Source of the DNA: an uncultured Erythrobacter sp.
GTDB lineage: Bacteria; Pseudomonadota; Alphaproteobacteria; Sphingomonadales; Sphingomonadaceae
Assembly: GCA_947502305.1 (NCBI GenBank)
Contig: CANMZA010000001.1
Coordinates: forward strand, 1,364,001-1,428,000
DNA: 64,000 nucleotides
Direction: 5' to 3'
Both the position numbers and the translations under genes were made by a program. The notes beneath the pieces were generated by a model. The model was given only the letters and a program-made list of their open reading frames with translations. It did no database searches and had not been told where the DNA came from. Shown here piece by piece: positions 1-8,332 of the stretch (position 1 is the stretch's first letter; each line of letters opens with the position of its first letter).

Positions 1-3000
1 CGCGCGGACCGTGCCGGTCGCGCCGATTTCGAAACGGTCACCGATACCGATGCGTGCGTCTGCGCCGACCAGCACGGTTGTGCCGGAAAATTCCGTGCCT
101 TCAAATTCGTCAAAATTGTACCGGCCGCCCACAAACAAAGTGTATTCATCGCGGCGCGTTTGATGCTCGATACCGAATTCGTCTTCGTCCCAGCCGCGCG
201 GGCTCCAATTGGTTGACCAGCTGCCGACCAAACGGCGCGAGACTGCATCGCCGTCAACGATCAGAGCTGTACGCCCTGCGCCGCCAGCTTGGCCCGCAAT
301 ACCGCCGGTGACCCGGTCGCTGCGATATTCCAGCTTGCCCAGCATGGCGATTTCGGAGGCGTCAGGACGATGCGCGAATGCGATGCTGGCATCGAAAATC
401 TCGGTCGCCGAGCCGTTGATGTCTTCGGCGCGGGTCCATGTTGCACCGGATCCGACAATGCTGCCTTCACCCAATTGACGGATCGCGCCAAAGGTTGCGC
501 CAGTGCGGTCGGCTTGCTCGCCCTCGCGGTGCTCGCCGCGCGCTGTCACGCTCCAACGATCCTTGCGCCATGCGGCACCGATGGTGAAGGCGTTGAAGTC
601 TTCAAATTGCTGATTGCCGGTGAACTGACCGCCGCTGGCCGCAGGTTGCAAATCATTGATCAGGTCATTGCCGTTTGGCACGCCGTTCAAGGTGCGGTTG
701 CCGTCAATTGTGGCATCCAGCGTCAATTCCGGCGTCACTTGCAATGTTTGCGCAAGACCGAATGCTGCGAATGTACGGTTGCCAAATTCGCCGATGGTTT
801 CTTGACCAACAGATGTGATGATCTGGCCGCCCTGCCACGGGGTCGCTTCGATCCCGCCGCGCAATTGGCGCGAATTGAACTGGCCACCATCGGCAATTTC
901 ATACGTGCCGACCAAGCGGACATTGCTGGTCACGGCATAGCGGACGCCAAGCCGGTGACGGGCTGGCAAATCGACGCTTTCGGCGCTGTCCAGAGCAATC
1001 GAGCTGGTGGCGGACAATTCCAAAGTGTTGTCCAGCAGACGCTGCGTCACGCCAGCCTCAAGCACGGTCGATCTGTTGTTCGTGTCGTCAGCCAGACGGT
1101 CATCAAAATGGGTCAGACCAAGGCGCAAATCGGTGTTGCGGCGGGTGTAATTAACCTGTGCCTGAGCCGCACGGCGGCGCGAGCTGTCAGCCAGACTGTC
1201 GTCCTGCCAAACGCTGCCGATAACGCTGAGATTGTCGGCCAGGAATACGCGGCCATCAACGCCAACCTTGCGGCGGCCCAATTCGGCGCCGTTTTGTTGA
1301 CCGATGCCGTAATCGCTATCCAGCTGGCGGGCATAAGCAAGAATGTCGAGCTTGCCAGTTTGGTGCTGCACTTCGGCGATCCAACCGGTCGAGGTTGCCC
1401 CTTCGCTGCGGCTCATGGCGAGCTCGCCGCGAATTTCGGTGCTGTCGCCAATTTGCGCGCGCAGATCGAGCGAACCGATATCCGTGCGCCGTGCATCACC
1501 TTTATCGGTTATGGCATTGGCGCCGATGCGCACGCGGCCATCAAGGCTGTTCCAATCGACCCGCAGACCGGCATTCAGTTCCGCTTGGCCCAGACCGTCG
1601 GTTTCATATTCGACGATGATGAATTGCGGGTTCAGATTGTCATCGCGGCTCAAAACAGGGCGCGCGAATGTGATCGTGCCTGACAGCAAGTCGATATCGT
1701 AATCGAGGAAGCGTGTGAGCGTGCGGGTCGAAACAATCAGTTCCGAACGGAAACGGTCGCGCACTTCAATCGTAACCTGCTCGCTATTGGCGAGGATGCC
1801 GCGGCTGCCGAGTTGATACGGGCCGCTAATGCCTTGCCCCTGAATTTCGTCACGCTGAAGGCGGCTGGAGATTTCTGCGGCAAAACCGCTAGTCTTGAAT
1901 TGGCCAAAGCGTGCTTCGCCGCGAACACCGGTTGCAGTGCGGTTGTAACGGGCCAGACGGGTCTGGTCGAAAGCGGTCTCAAAATCACCATAGAGCGCGT
2001 AGAATGTCGCGGTTTCGATGCGGACATACAGGTTCTCTCTGCTGGCGGCGTCAAAGCGACGCGAGGAGCCATCGGCAAACACTGTGTAATAGGCTTGCGG
2101 ATCAATCGTGCCGAGCACGCGCTGATCTTCGCGTTGTTTCGCGCTGTCATAAGCGATGGTCAGCAAATATTCGCCCAGCACACGGCCTTTGGCATAGAGC
2201 GCAACGCGGGCATTGTCGCCAAGGTCGCTGTCGAAGCGGCCGGTGCGTTCCATATTGTCGGCCACGCTGCGCGCGCCCACAGTGCCTTCGGCCAGACCAA
2301 CGATGGTCCATTCGATATCGCCGGGCTCGATCCAGCCTTCCAATTGCTGGCTGCGTTCCAGATCGCCATCGACAAAGTTAAAATCAAGGCGCAGCGAGCC
2401 GCTGACCATAGTTGGTGCGAGTTCGATCAGCGCGATGCCATCAGTGCCTTCGACGACCCAGCGGGCCGAGCTTGGCGTGAAGCCTGTGAGCTGGTTGAGT
2501 TGCTGGCGATCAATCGCCTCCGCGCTTTCGTAAGGCGCGTTGAGTTCGAAATTGCCCGAAACACCGGCGCGAAGCGGACGATTGTTACGGTCAAGCACGC
2601 GGATCGCAACCACCGGACGGGTGCGCCCATCAGCGACCAGATTCGACATTTCCGGCACCAGCTCAACGCGGGTTGGCGTTGTGGTAAAGAACACTTCGCG
2701 GGTGAAAGTTTTGCTGACACTGCCGAAGCTGTTGATAATGTCTGCGGACAGTTCAGTGCGCTCGTTTTCAAGCCGCACGCCGCGCCAAGTGCTAACGGCA
2801 AACTGGCCGCGCTCTGGGTTCAATGTGCCTTCGAATGACAGGCCGCTGACTTCTTCGCCATTGATGCGCAGAACAACGCTCTGCCCCTTGCGGTGGCGGA
2901 TTGCGACGCGGATTGCCGGGGCGCGCGGGTTCGCGGTGACGCCCGGTGTCAGGAAGCCGTCTTCGCCATCACCCAGCGCAATCCAATCGGTGTTGGGCGC

Positions 3001-5004
3001 ATAAGATAGGGTCGCGGCTTCGGCGGCATCTGCGGTTGTTTCTGGGACGCCGGCTTCGACGAGGATCTCGCTGCTGAGCGGAACCAATCCGCCGGTTTCG
3101 CTAGAGTTTTCGCCGCCTGCGATGGCGTTCACCGCACGGGCAGTGGCACCGTCTGCGCGGGTCTCGGCGAATTTCGCCGCGTCTTGCAGCATGCCTTCTG
3201 GCACGATGGCGTGGAAATCTGCGACCACCAGGCTGCCGCCTTGGCCGATGACGAAACGTGAGCTTGCGCTGCCAGCATTGCGAGTGCCGCGGTGGCAATC
3301 GATCAGCTGAGTGCCTTCTGGCAAAGTCATGCCAGCGACCGCGACAACATGCGTGCCGGGGACGACGCCTTCGAAGTGATAGCGGCCATCAGCGTCAGTG
3401 ATCGCATAGCTGCCGTCTTCCATCACAACGCGCACGCCGGGGATGCCGGGGCGTGGATCGTCGATCGTGCAAGGTCCGTCGGTGATCCGGCCAATGATGG
3501 TCATACGGTCGGCAATGGATTCGCGTTCAATATCAACAGCAACGCTGGTGCGCGATACGCGGCCAACCGAATCTGTGATGGTTGCATCGTTCAGCGCGCG
3601 GCCCGGAGGGGCATCGGCGCGAACGCTCATCGCATAGGTGACACGGCGCGAAGCCCCCGCCGGAATATCGCCAAGCGCAACCGTCAGCACGCTGCCGTCA
3701 GGCGCGATTGTGATCGCATCAGGTGCCTCTGCCCCGTCAACGCGGATGGAGTCCGGGCGCAGGCGCAAAAATGGCGACGGCGTATCTGTCACCACAACAT
3801 CGCGGCGCGGACGCGAACGGTCAGTGTTGTTCGCAGTGATCGCATAGAACACCACATCGCCGGGTTGTACACGCTGACGCGAGGCGGTTTTGACAAGTCC
3901 AATATCCACACCCGGACGGTCAAGCGGAATGTCCACTTGCACAGGGACCGGGCTGTCGAGCACGAAATCACCACCGTAAGACGCATCGAGGATAACGAAT
4001 CCGCGGCCATCAGGGCGGGTGATTTGCGCGATATTTTCAGGGCTTACGACAGACGGCGCTGTGTAAGGCTCTGGCGGAGTGATATCGAGGCGGTATGTGC
4101 CCAGGAATGTCAGCGGGAACCAAAATTCCCCTTCACCCAAGGTGACCACATTGCCAGCACCATCGGTGATCGGCTGGCCCGAAATCACTGTCGAAGGCCA
4201 AGACGTAACGCCGTCCTCAGCAAAGACCGTTGCAGGCTGGCCGGTGGCAACATCGATCAAAGTGACGACTGCGCCATCAACCGGCTCGCCAGTTTCGCTG
4301 TCAAACACCACGCCAAATGGATCGGCGAGAACTTCTACCGAAGTTTCCACCAGAACGGTCGTATCGCCCGGCAGGCTGGCGGTGATCGCAATGCCCGCGC
4401 CATCGACAATGCTGAGGCGGCAATCGCCTTGCACGACAGCTGGCGGCATGCGGATTGTGTCGATCTGACCGACAAACACGCCCGTATTGGCGCCGGTTTC
4501 AAAGATCGTTTCGTTTTCTTCATCGCCCGTGGACGTGGTGATGGTGATATCAAGTTGATCGACCGTATTCGGGTCGGTGTTCGCGGTCAAAGCGGTCACT
4601 TCAAACAGAACCGTTTGCCCTGCCCGCACCGTGCTGGTCTGTTCGACCGCACCGTCTTGCGGGGTTAGCGCGATATTTGAACTGGTGGTCCCGCCTTGCG
4701 GGGTTTGGCCGACAATGCTGCACAAAGGTGCGCGGAAATCGAGGGCAGTGCCGCCCCCGGCTGTCGGACGGAACGCCGTGATTGATGGCGGCGGAGCGGT
4801 GACATCAATCGTCACCCGGTTGGACGTGGTTTGAACCGGCCGCCCGACCAATTGCCAAGTTGCCTCGGCGGTGTTCTCAATTGTGCGGATCGTTTCGGAA
4901 CCGCCTGTGGTCTGAGCGCTCGCCCCCTCTCCAAGCACGCCTAGCGGCAGCAGCACTACTGAAAGTGCCGCTGCCACGCGCTTGAAAGAGGGGGGAACAC
5001 GCAT
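1..5004 (-). CDS. Giant DUF11/Ig-like protein with C-terminal outer-membrane beta-barrel (partial)
   Basis: The frame is open from the ATG at 5004 to the left window edge, so at least 1,668 residues are present and the C-terminus is missing. A signal peptide ends near GASAQ (about residue 37). Ig-like beta domains follow. A DUF11-type domain lies at about 366-480 and contains VKTASRQRVQPGDVVFYAI. A prealbumin/SdrD-B-like domain at about 500-560 carries GVRVVMEDGSYAITDADGRY. Near 968-1010 is a pattern seen at the entry to large surface barrels (YYTVFADGSS, LYVRIE, FYALYGDFET). The rest alternates short polar and aromatic strands like an outer-membrane barrel. It starts 22 nt behind the preceding operon gene and is probably a surface-exposed structural or adhesive protein. 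The architecture is clear; the function is inferred. Confidence 0.85.
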   Translation of the reverse strand, partial: MRVPPSFKRVAAALSVVLLPLGVLGEGASAQTTGGSETIRTIENTAEATWQLVGRPVQTTSNRVTIDVTAPPPSITAFRPTAGGGTALDFRAPLCSIVGQTPQGGTTSSNIALTPQDGAVEQTSTVRAGQTVLFEVTALTANTDPNTVDQLDITITTSTGDEENETIFETGANTGVFVGQIDTIRMPPAVVQGDCRLSIVDGAGIAITASLPGDTTVLVETSVEVLADPFGVVFDSETGEPVDGAVVTLIDVATGQPATVFAEDGVTSWPSTVISGQPITDGAGNVVTLGEGEFWFPLTFLGTYRLDITPPEPYTAPSVVSPENIAQITRPDGRGFVILDASYGGDFVLDSPVPVQVDIPLDRPGVDIGLVKTASRQRVQPGDVVFYAITANNTDRSRPRRDVVVTDTPSPFLRLRPDSIRVDGAEAPDAITIAPDGSVLTVALGDIPAGASRRVTYAMSVRADAPPGRALNDATITDSVGRVSRTSVAVDIERESIADRMTIIGRITDGPCTIDDPRPGIPGVRVVMEDGSYAITDADGRYHFEGVVPGTHVVAVAGMTLPEGTQLIDCHRGTRNAGSASSRFVIGQGGSLVVADFHAIVPEGMLQDAAKFAETRADGATARAVNAIAGGENSSETGGLVPLSSEILVEAGVPETTADAAEAATLSYAPNTDWIALGDGEDGFLTPGVTANPRAPAIRVAIRHRKGQSVVLRINGEEVSGLSFEGTLNPERGQFAVSTWRGVRLENERTELSADIINSFGSVSKTFTREVFFTTTPTRVELVPEMSNLVADGRTRPVVAIRVLDRNNRPLRAGVSGNFELNAPYESAEAIDRQQLNQLTGFTPSSARWVVEGTDGIALIELAPTMVSGSLRLDFNFVDGDLERSQQLEGWIEPGDIEWTIVGLAEGTVGARSVADNMERTGRFDSDLGDNARVALYAKGRVLGEYLLTIAYDSAKQREDQRVLGTIDPQAYYTVFADGSSRRFDAASRENLYVRIETATFYALYGDFETAFDQTRLARYNRTATGVRGEARFGQFKTSGFAAEISSRLQRDEIQGQGISGPYQLGSRGILANSEQVTIEVRDRFRSELIVSTRTLTRFLDYDIDLLSGTITFARPVLSRDDNLNPQFIIVEYETDGLGQAELNAGLRVDWNSLDGRVRIGANAITDKGDARRTDIGSLDLRAQIGDSTEIRGELAMSRSEGATSTGWIAEVQHQTGKLDILAYARQLDSDYGIGQQNGAELGRRKVGVDGRVFLADNLSVIGSVWQDDSLADSSRRRAAQAQVNYTRRNTDLRLGLTHFDDRLADDTNNRSTVLEAGVTQRLLDNTLELSATSSIALDSAESVDLPARHRLGVRYAVTSNVRLVGTYEIADGGQFNSRQLRGGIEATPWQGGQIITSVGQETIGEFGNRTFAAFGLAQTLQVTPELTLDATIDGNRTLNGVPNGNDLINDLQPAASGGQFTGNQQFEDFNAFTIGAAWRKDRWSVTARGEHREGEQADRTGATFGAIRQLGEGSIVGSGATWTRAEDINGSATEIFDASIAFAHRPDASEIAMLGKLEYRSDRVTGGIAGQAGGAGRTALIVDGDAVSRRLVGSWSTNWSPRGWDEDEFGIEHQTRRDEYTLFVGGRYNFDEFEGTEFSGTTVLVGADARIGIGDRFEIGATGTVRA

Positions 5005-5026
5005 GTTCTAAATCCGATCCGTGATC

Positions 5027-6160
5027 TTAGTTGATCGTGACGCGGAAATAGAGCGAGCGAGTTGTGCTCGCCGGAAGGTCGCTAAGCAGACCAGCAATCT
5101 CATTGAGACCGCCTGTGCCGCCGCCAGCTGTATAGCTAGCATCGCCGCCTTCTTCGTCGGTGCCGCCAGCACACACTGCGATATCGTCAGTATTGTCAGC
5201 AGGCGTGCCGTTCGTGTCGATCGTAGCCGTGCCATCGACAAAGATGCCGAAGTCATTTTCTGCGAAAGTCACGTCAGCCGGAAGGTCATCCGACACGTTC
5301 ACGGCGGTTGCGGTGGCCGCATCCGCTGCGTTCGACACTGCGATACAATATTCGATCACTGCACCCGGAATTGCTTTCGGGTTGGTCGTGCCGTTTACCG
5401 GATCGCTGATGATGCGGCTCGATTTGACGACGCTGACAAGAGCGCCGGCCACTTCGAACTGACCCAAAGCAGAATCGTCGCCGTCATTGGCGGCTTCTTC
5501 TGCCGTGCTCGTGCCGTCTGCAAGAACAGTGTCTTCGCCCGGTGTGTTGGCGTCGGTGTTGTCGAGACCGAATATCTCTGCACCCAGACCAGCAGCGCCG
5601 GCTTCGTGTGCGTCAGCAATCAGAACGATGTCGAAGATGTCATCATTGACCGCGTCGGTCGTGATGTCAGCAACAACGAGAACCGCAATGGTCTCTGCGC
5701 CAAGGCCGTCATCTGCCGCAACTTCGTCGAGGAAGGTGATCGCACCCGCGTCGATTTCGGTTTGTTGCAGAATGCCGTCATTGTTTGCATCAAGATAGAT
5801 CGTGATGTTCTCAATGTTGGCAGCCGTGCCGTCCGTCAGAACGGTGGAAAGGTCGAGGTCGACAATGTCGTTCGACAGGTTGGTCACGTCAAATGACAAG
5901 ACAGCCTGATCTTGACCTGGTGACACATTGACAGGTGTTGCGCCTGTGAATGTGACATCAACGTCGATCACGCGGTCAACCGTGAAGGTATCGCTTGCCG
6001 TGACATCGTCTTGTTCTTCGCCGCCGACTTCAAAGGAAACCGAGACGTTGTTGGTGATGGTATCACCAGCGGTCGTCCCGACTGCCAAAGCCGGCGTGCT
6101 GGACATTGCGATAAGAGCGAAAGCGCTCACCGCACCCAGCAGCTGGGTTGGTTTTTTCAT
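5027..6160 (-). CDS. Exported DUF11-type beta-sandwich protein with EF-hand-like loop
   Basis: A 377-residue secreted protein. I chose the ATG at 6160 because an AGAGGA ribosome-binding site sits just upstream and the Sec signal peptide MKKPTQLLGAVSAF...PALA begins there; a longer in-frame extension to 6205 has no such support. After the signal comes a module, TITNNVSVSFEVGGEEQDDV, also seen in the operon members starting at 7800 and 5004. Residues 124-135 (DANNDGILQQTE) match the DxNxDGxxxxxE calcium loop. A DUF11-like domain (about 240-377) ends on a beta-strand, FRVTIN. The protein is very acidic. It is probably periplasmic or on the cell surface, working with the barrel protein encoded 22 nt downstream. 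No enzymatic motif is visible. Confidence 0.85.
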   Translation of the reverse strand: MKKPTQLLGAVSAFALIAMSSTPALAVGTTAGDTITNNVSVSFEVGGEEQDDVTASDTFTVDRVIDVDVTFTGATPVNVSPGQDQAVLSFDVTNLSNDIVDLDLSTVLTDGTAANIENITIYLDANNDGILQQTEIDAGAITFLDEVAADDGLGAETIAVLVVADITTDAVNDDIFDIVLIADAHEAGAAGLGAEIFGLDNTDANTPGEDTVLADGTSTAEEAANDGDDSALGQFEVAGALVSVVKSSRIISDPVNGTTNPKAIPGAVIEYCIAVSNAADAATATAVNVSDDLPADVTFAENDFGIFVDGTATIDTNGTPADNTDDIAVCAGGTDEEGGDASYTAGGGTGGLNEIAGLLSDLPASTTRSLYFRVTIN

Positions 6161-6256
6161 GTTTGTGGTCCTCTGCGTGTGCCCCGTGTAAAACTCACCG
6201 CCCACGGAACATGGCGGCTATCTTCCCCTGTTGGAGGATGAAATTGGGTCCGCGGT

Positions 6257-6742
6257 TCAGCGGATAATGGCGGGATATTCGAGCCGGCCGCTGTCGCCGG
6301 GCGCGATGGAAGCGAGCGTCCAACGGACATGCGTCACATCAGCGTGAACGGCGCCGCGTGTGGAGCCGTCTTCGTTGGTGACGGAAAGCGCGGACAATGT
6401 GCCCCATGTTTCCCCAGCATCGACCGAAACGGTCAATTCTGGGTCCGCATCAGGCGCAAGGCGAACTGCGGATGGGAGCGGGTTGGTCACAACAAAGTTT
6501 TCAACCGGTTCATCGCCGCTATTCGCGTAATCGGTTCCAAATACGAGGCGATCGCCGGGAACGATAACGCCCGGCTCAACCAATTGCGTGGAGGTGTTGC
6601 CGTCTTCGTCAACCGACGTTTCAACCGCCATCACATCGCCAGAAAGGGCGACGGGGCTTTGCGCCTGCGCAGCGGCAGTCAGCGGGAATGCTGAGCCTGA
6701 GACGACAAGCAAAGCTGCGACCATTTTTTTGAACGTGTTCAT
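6257..6742 (-). CDS. Small exported DUF11-like protein
   Basis: A 161-residue protein with a Sec signal peptide (MNTFKKMVAALLVVSGSAF...TAAAQA), followed by one beta-sandwich domain. Motifs typical of DUF11 are VEPGVIVPGDRLVFGTDYAN, VENFVVTNPLPSAVRL and LASIAPGDSGRLEYPAII. An AGGAAG ribosome-binding site lies 11 nt before the ATG. It is the shortest member of the four-gene operon: 32 nt after the gene ending at 6775 and 96 nt before the next. It lacks the N-terminal NTAxATY-type module of its neighbours. A role as a minor subunit or spacer of a surface structure is inference. Confidence 0.8.
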   Translation of the reverse strand: MNTFKKMVAALLVVSGSAFPLTAAAQAQSPVALSGDVMAVETSVDEDGNTSTQLVEPGVIVPGDRLVFGTDYANSGDEPVENFVVTNPLPSAVRLAPDADPELTVSVDAGETWGTLSALSVTNEDGSTRGAVHADVTHVRWTLASIAPGDSGRLEYPAIIR

Positions 6743-6774
6743 GTTCTTGTGCTTCCTGTGCTTGGAAAAGTGGA

Positions 6775-7800
6775 TCAGTCGATCGTGACGTCGAAAGTCA
6801 CGGTGTGGACGGTGCCGCCCGCAACCGTGCCGAGGTCGACTGCAATGCCGTCAGCGTCTGACCCTTCGCCCGCGTCATCGCCGCTCGCATCGGTGAGATC
6901 GCCGTCATCCAGTGTGATGGTTTCAGCGGAATAGGTTGTGCCGTCCGGAATGGCGTCGGTGACAACCAGGTCATCGACAGAGCCGCTGCCGGAAACGGTG
7001 GCGACAATTGTAAAGGTGGCGACCGAACCGGGGACGGCATTGTCGCCGCCAAACGGATCAACCACGACGACAGATTTGGTAAGATCAACGGTGGTGATCC
7101 CAACAATCAAAGAGCCGACCGCGCTGTCTTCTGCGCCGGTTGTGCCGACAATCGCATCGCCGCCATCAACGCCCTGCCCTGCGAACACAGTGCCCGGTGC
7201 GCCGGTGCCGGTTACGGCTTCTGCGGTCAGTTCGACATCGCTGGCTTGGCCATCGGTGACCCCATCAGGAACGGTGACAATAACGAATACGGTGAGCGCT
7301 TCGTCCGCTTCCAAAACCTGCGTCGTTTCCGGCGCGGTCAGGATTTCATCAACGCCGGGATCATACGTGCCGTTACCATTGGTATCGACCGCGATGTTCA
7401 CCACGGTCGTATCAAAGTCATTTCCGCCAACGACCGGGTTCGCCGTCAGCTCATAGGCTTCTGGCCCGTTGCCTTGGTTAGTGACTTCATAGGTCAGAAT
7501 AGCCTCGCCTGGGGCGGTGCCAATCGGACCGCTATCCAGCGACGTCACCGTCACATCCAGCAATTCGTCAACGCGCACCACAACGGTGTTTGAATCCACC
7601 GTCTGCGGGCCGTCCCCGTCCTCATATGTGGCGGTGGCGGTGTTCTCGATAAGAGTGCCCGCATTCACCCCACCTGCATGTGCTGCCTGTGCGCCGAATG
7701 ACGCTAACGCGAATGCGGCTACAATTGGGCTAGCGACACGAGCGCCAGTGATCGCGGATGACCTTGCTCCACAAAGATAAGAAATCGCGGATTTGTTCAT
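6775..7800 (-). CDS. Exported DUF11-type beta-sandwich protein, first gene of the surface-protein operon
   Basis: A 341-residue protein from the ATG at 7800. The frame stays open to 7851, but the signal peptide (MNKSAISYLCGARSSAITGA...ALASFGAQAAHA) begins at 7800 and GAGGACA lies upstream. The mature N-terminus carries the shared module ENTATATYEDGDGPQTVDSN. Residues 139-152 (DTNGNGTYDPGVDE) are a thrombospondin/EF-hand-like calcium loop. A DUF11 domain (about 230-341) contains VDLTKSVVVVDPFGGDNAVP and ends in a beta-strand, VTFDVTID. It is paralogous to the gene starting at 6160. The stop of a possible small ORF overlaps its start (TAATG). It is likely secreted to the periplasm or surface. 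Confidence 0.83.
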   Translation of the reverse strand: MNKSAISYLCGARSSAITGARVASPIVAAFALASFGAQAAHAGGVNAGTLIENTATATYEDGDGPQTVDSNTVVVRVDELLDVTVTSLDSGPIGTAPGEAILTYEVTNQGNGPEAYELTANPVVGGNDFDTTVVNIAVDTNGNGTYDPGVDEILTAPETTQVLEADEALTVFVIVTVPDGVTDGQASDVELTAEAVTGTGAPGTVFAGQGVDGGDAIVGTTGAEDSAVGSLIVGITTVDLTKSVVVVDPFGGDNAVPGSVATFTIVATVSGSGSVDDLVVTDAIPDGTTYSAETITLDDGDLTDASGDDAGEGSDADGIAVDLGTVAGGTVHTVTFDVTID

Positions 7801-8048
7801 TATATTTCTGCTGTCCTCGAGGAATGCTTGCACAGTTTTTTCAAGAACCATGCCAATCCAAAATTATTCGTATTTTCAATATCTTGAACGCATTCATCCA
7901 CCCGCAGGTCTCGGCCTTTTGAAATTTTTCGCAAATTGGGTGAGCTAGCTCTCGCAATCTGCGAATCGCGCGGAGCGAGCGTGCGCGTTTGGCCCTGCAC
8001 AATCGTCAGCATGGTAATTGCGGGTTTGAAGGTGTCTTGCGTATCCAT
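7800..8048 (-). CDS. Possible small ORF coupled to the DUF11 operon
   Basis: An 82-codon frame from the ATG at 8048 whose TAA overlaps the ATG of the first DUF11 gene (TAATG), the same kind of junction seen between confirmed genes in this window. Codon choice in the first 40 codons looks like that of the neighbours; the second half is AT-rich and less gene-like. There is no signal peptide, no recognised domain and only a weak ribosome-binding site (CTAGGT). It could be a leader peptide, a real small protein or chance. Confidence 0.25.
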   Translation of the reverse strand: MDTQDTFKPAITMLTIVQGQTRTLAPRDSQIARASSPNLRKISKGRDLRVDECVQDIENTNNFGLAWFLKKLCKHSSRTAEI

Positions 8049-8078
8049 ACCTAGAGCGGATACGAGACAATGGTTATC

Positions 8079-8121
8079 AACCCGTTAGCAGAATCCCGAA
8101 AACGGCAGAGTTCTGCGGGTT
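8079..8121. repeat. Imperfect inverted repeat upstream of the DUF11 operon
   Basis: AACCCGTTAGCAGAA (8079-8093) faces TTCTGCGGGTT (8111-8121). The arms pair over 11 bp with a small bulge and a 17-nt spacer. It may be an operator or a hairpin in the leader of the minus-strand operon. No T-run follows it, so it is a poor terminator. Confidence 0.25.
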
Positions 8122-8152
8122 AGACACAAGAGTTTACAACTGAGGTATGGTT

Positions 8153-8172
8153 AAAAAGCGGCTCAAATCCGC
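8153..8172 (-). terminator. Weak intrinsic terminator of the 5-oxoproline cassette
   Basis: Read on the minus strand, GCGG and CCGC pair around a 7-nt loop and five Ts follow at once. It lies about 160 nt beyond the stop of the DUF2891 gene. The stem is short, so support is moderate. A second small stem (CGCCA/TGGCG) lies between the gene and this site. Confidence 0.4.
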
Positions 8173-8332
8173 CCGTTTATGCGCCATTTCTGGCGGAAAT
8201 CGGGGGGTTTTCTACCAATCGGTCAATCGCCGAGCGCGAAGACGCCAAACCGGGCAAAGCCGCATTTTTCTTACCGAATGGGAAGTTTGCCTGTTGAATG
8301 GGGGCCAGCAGCTGCGCGGATTTCAGGGCGAA

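Larger units (their letters stand above)
7801..8332. other. Intergenic region upstream of the DUF11 operon
   Basis: About 530 nt between the DUF11 operon and the end of the oxoproline cassette, both on the minus strand. It must hold the operon promoter and the cassette terminator. It contains the possible small ORF (7800-8048), an inverted repeat (8079-8121) and a hairpin followed on the minus strand by five Ts (8153-8172). I could not pick a convincing -35/-10 pair. Open frames on the plus strand here lack coding character. Confidence 0.6.

Noticed and set aside
289..4668. Long plus-strand frames (289-1683, 1813-2838, 3292-4668) opposite the barrel gene.
   Set aside because: They are antisense shadows. 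The minus-strand frame is continuous for 5 kb with signal peptide, DUF11 and barrel features, while the plus-strand products are biased in composition and show no domain.
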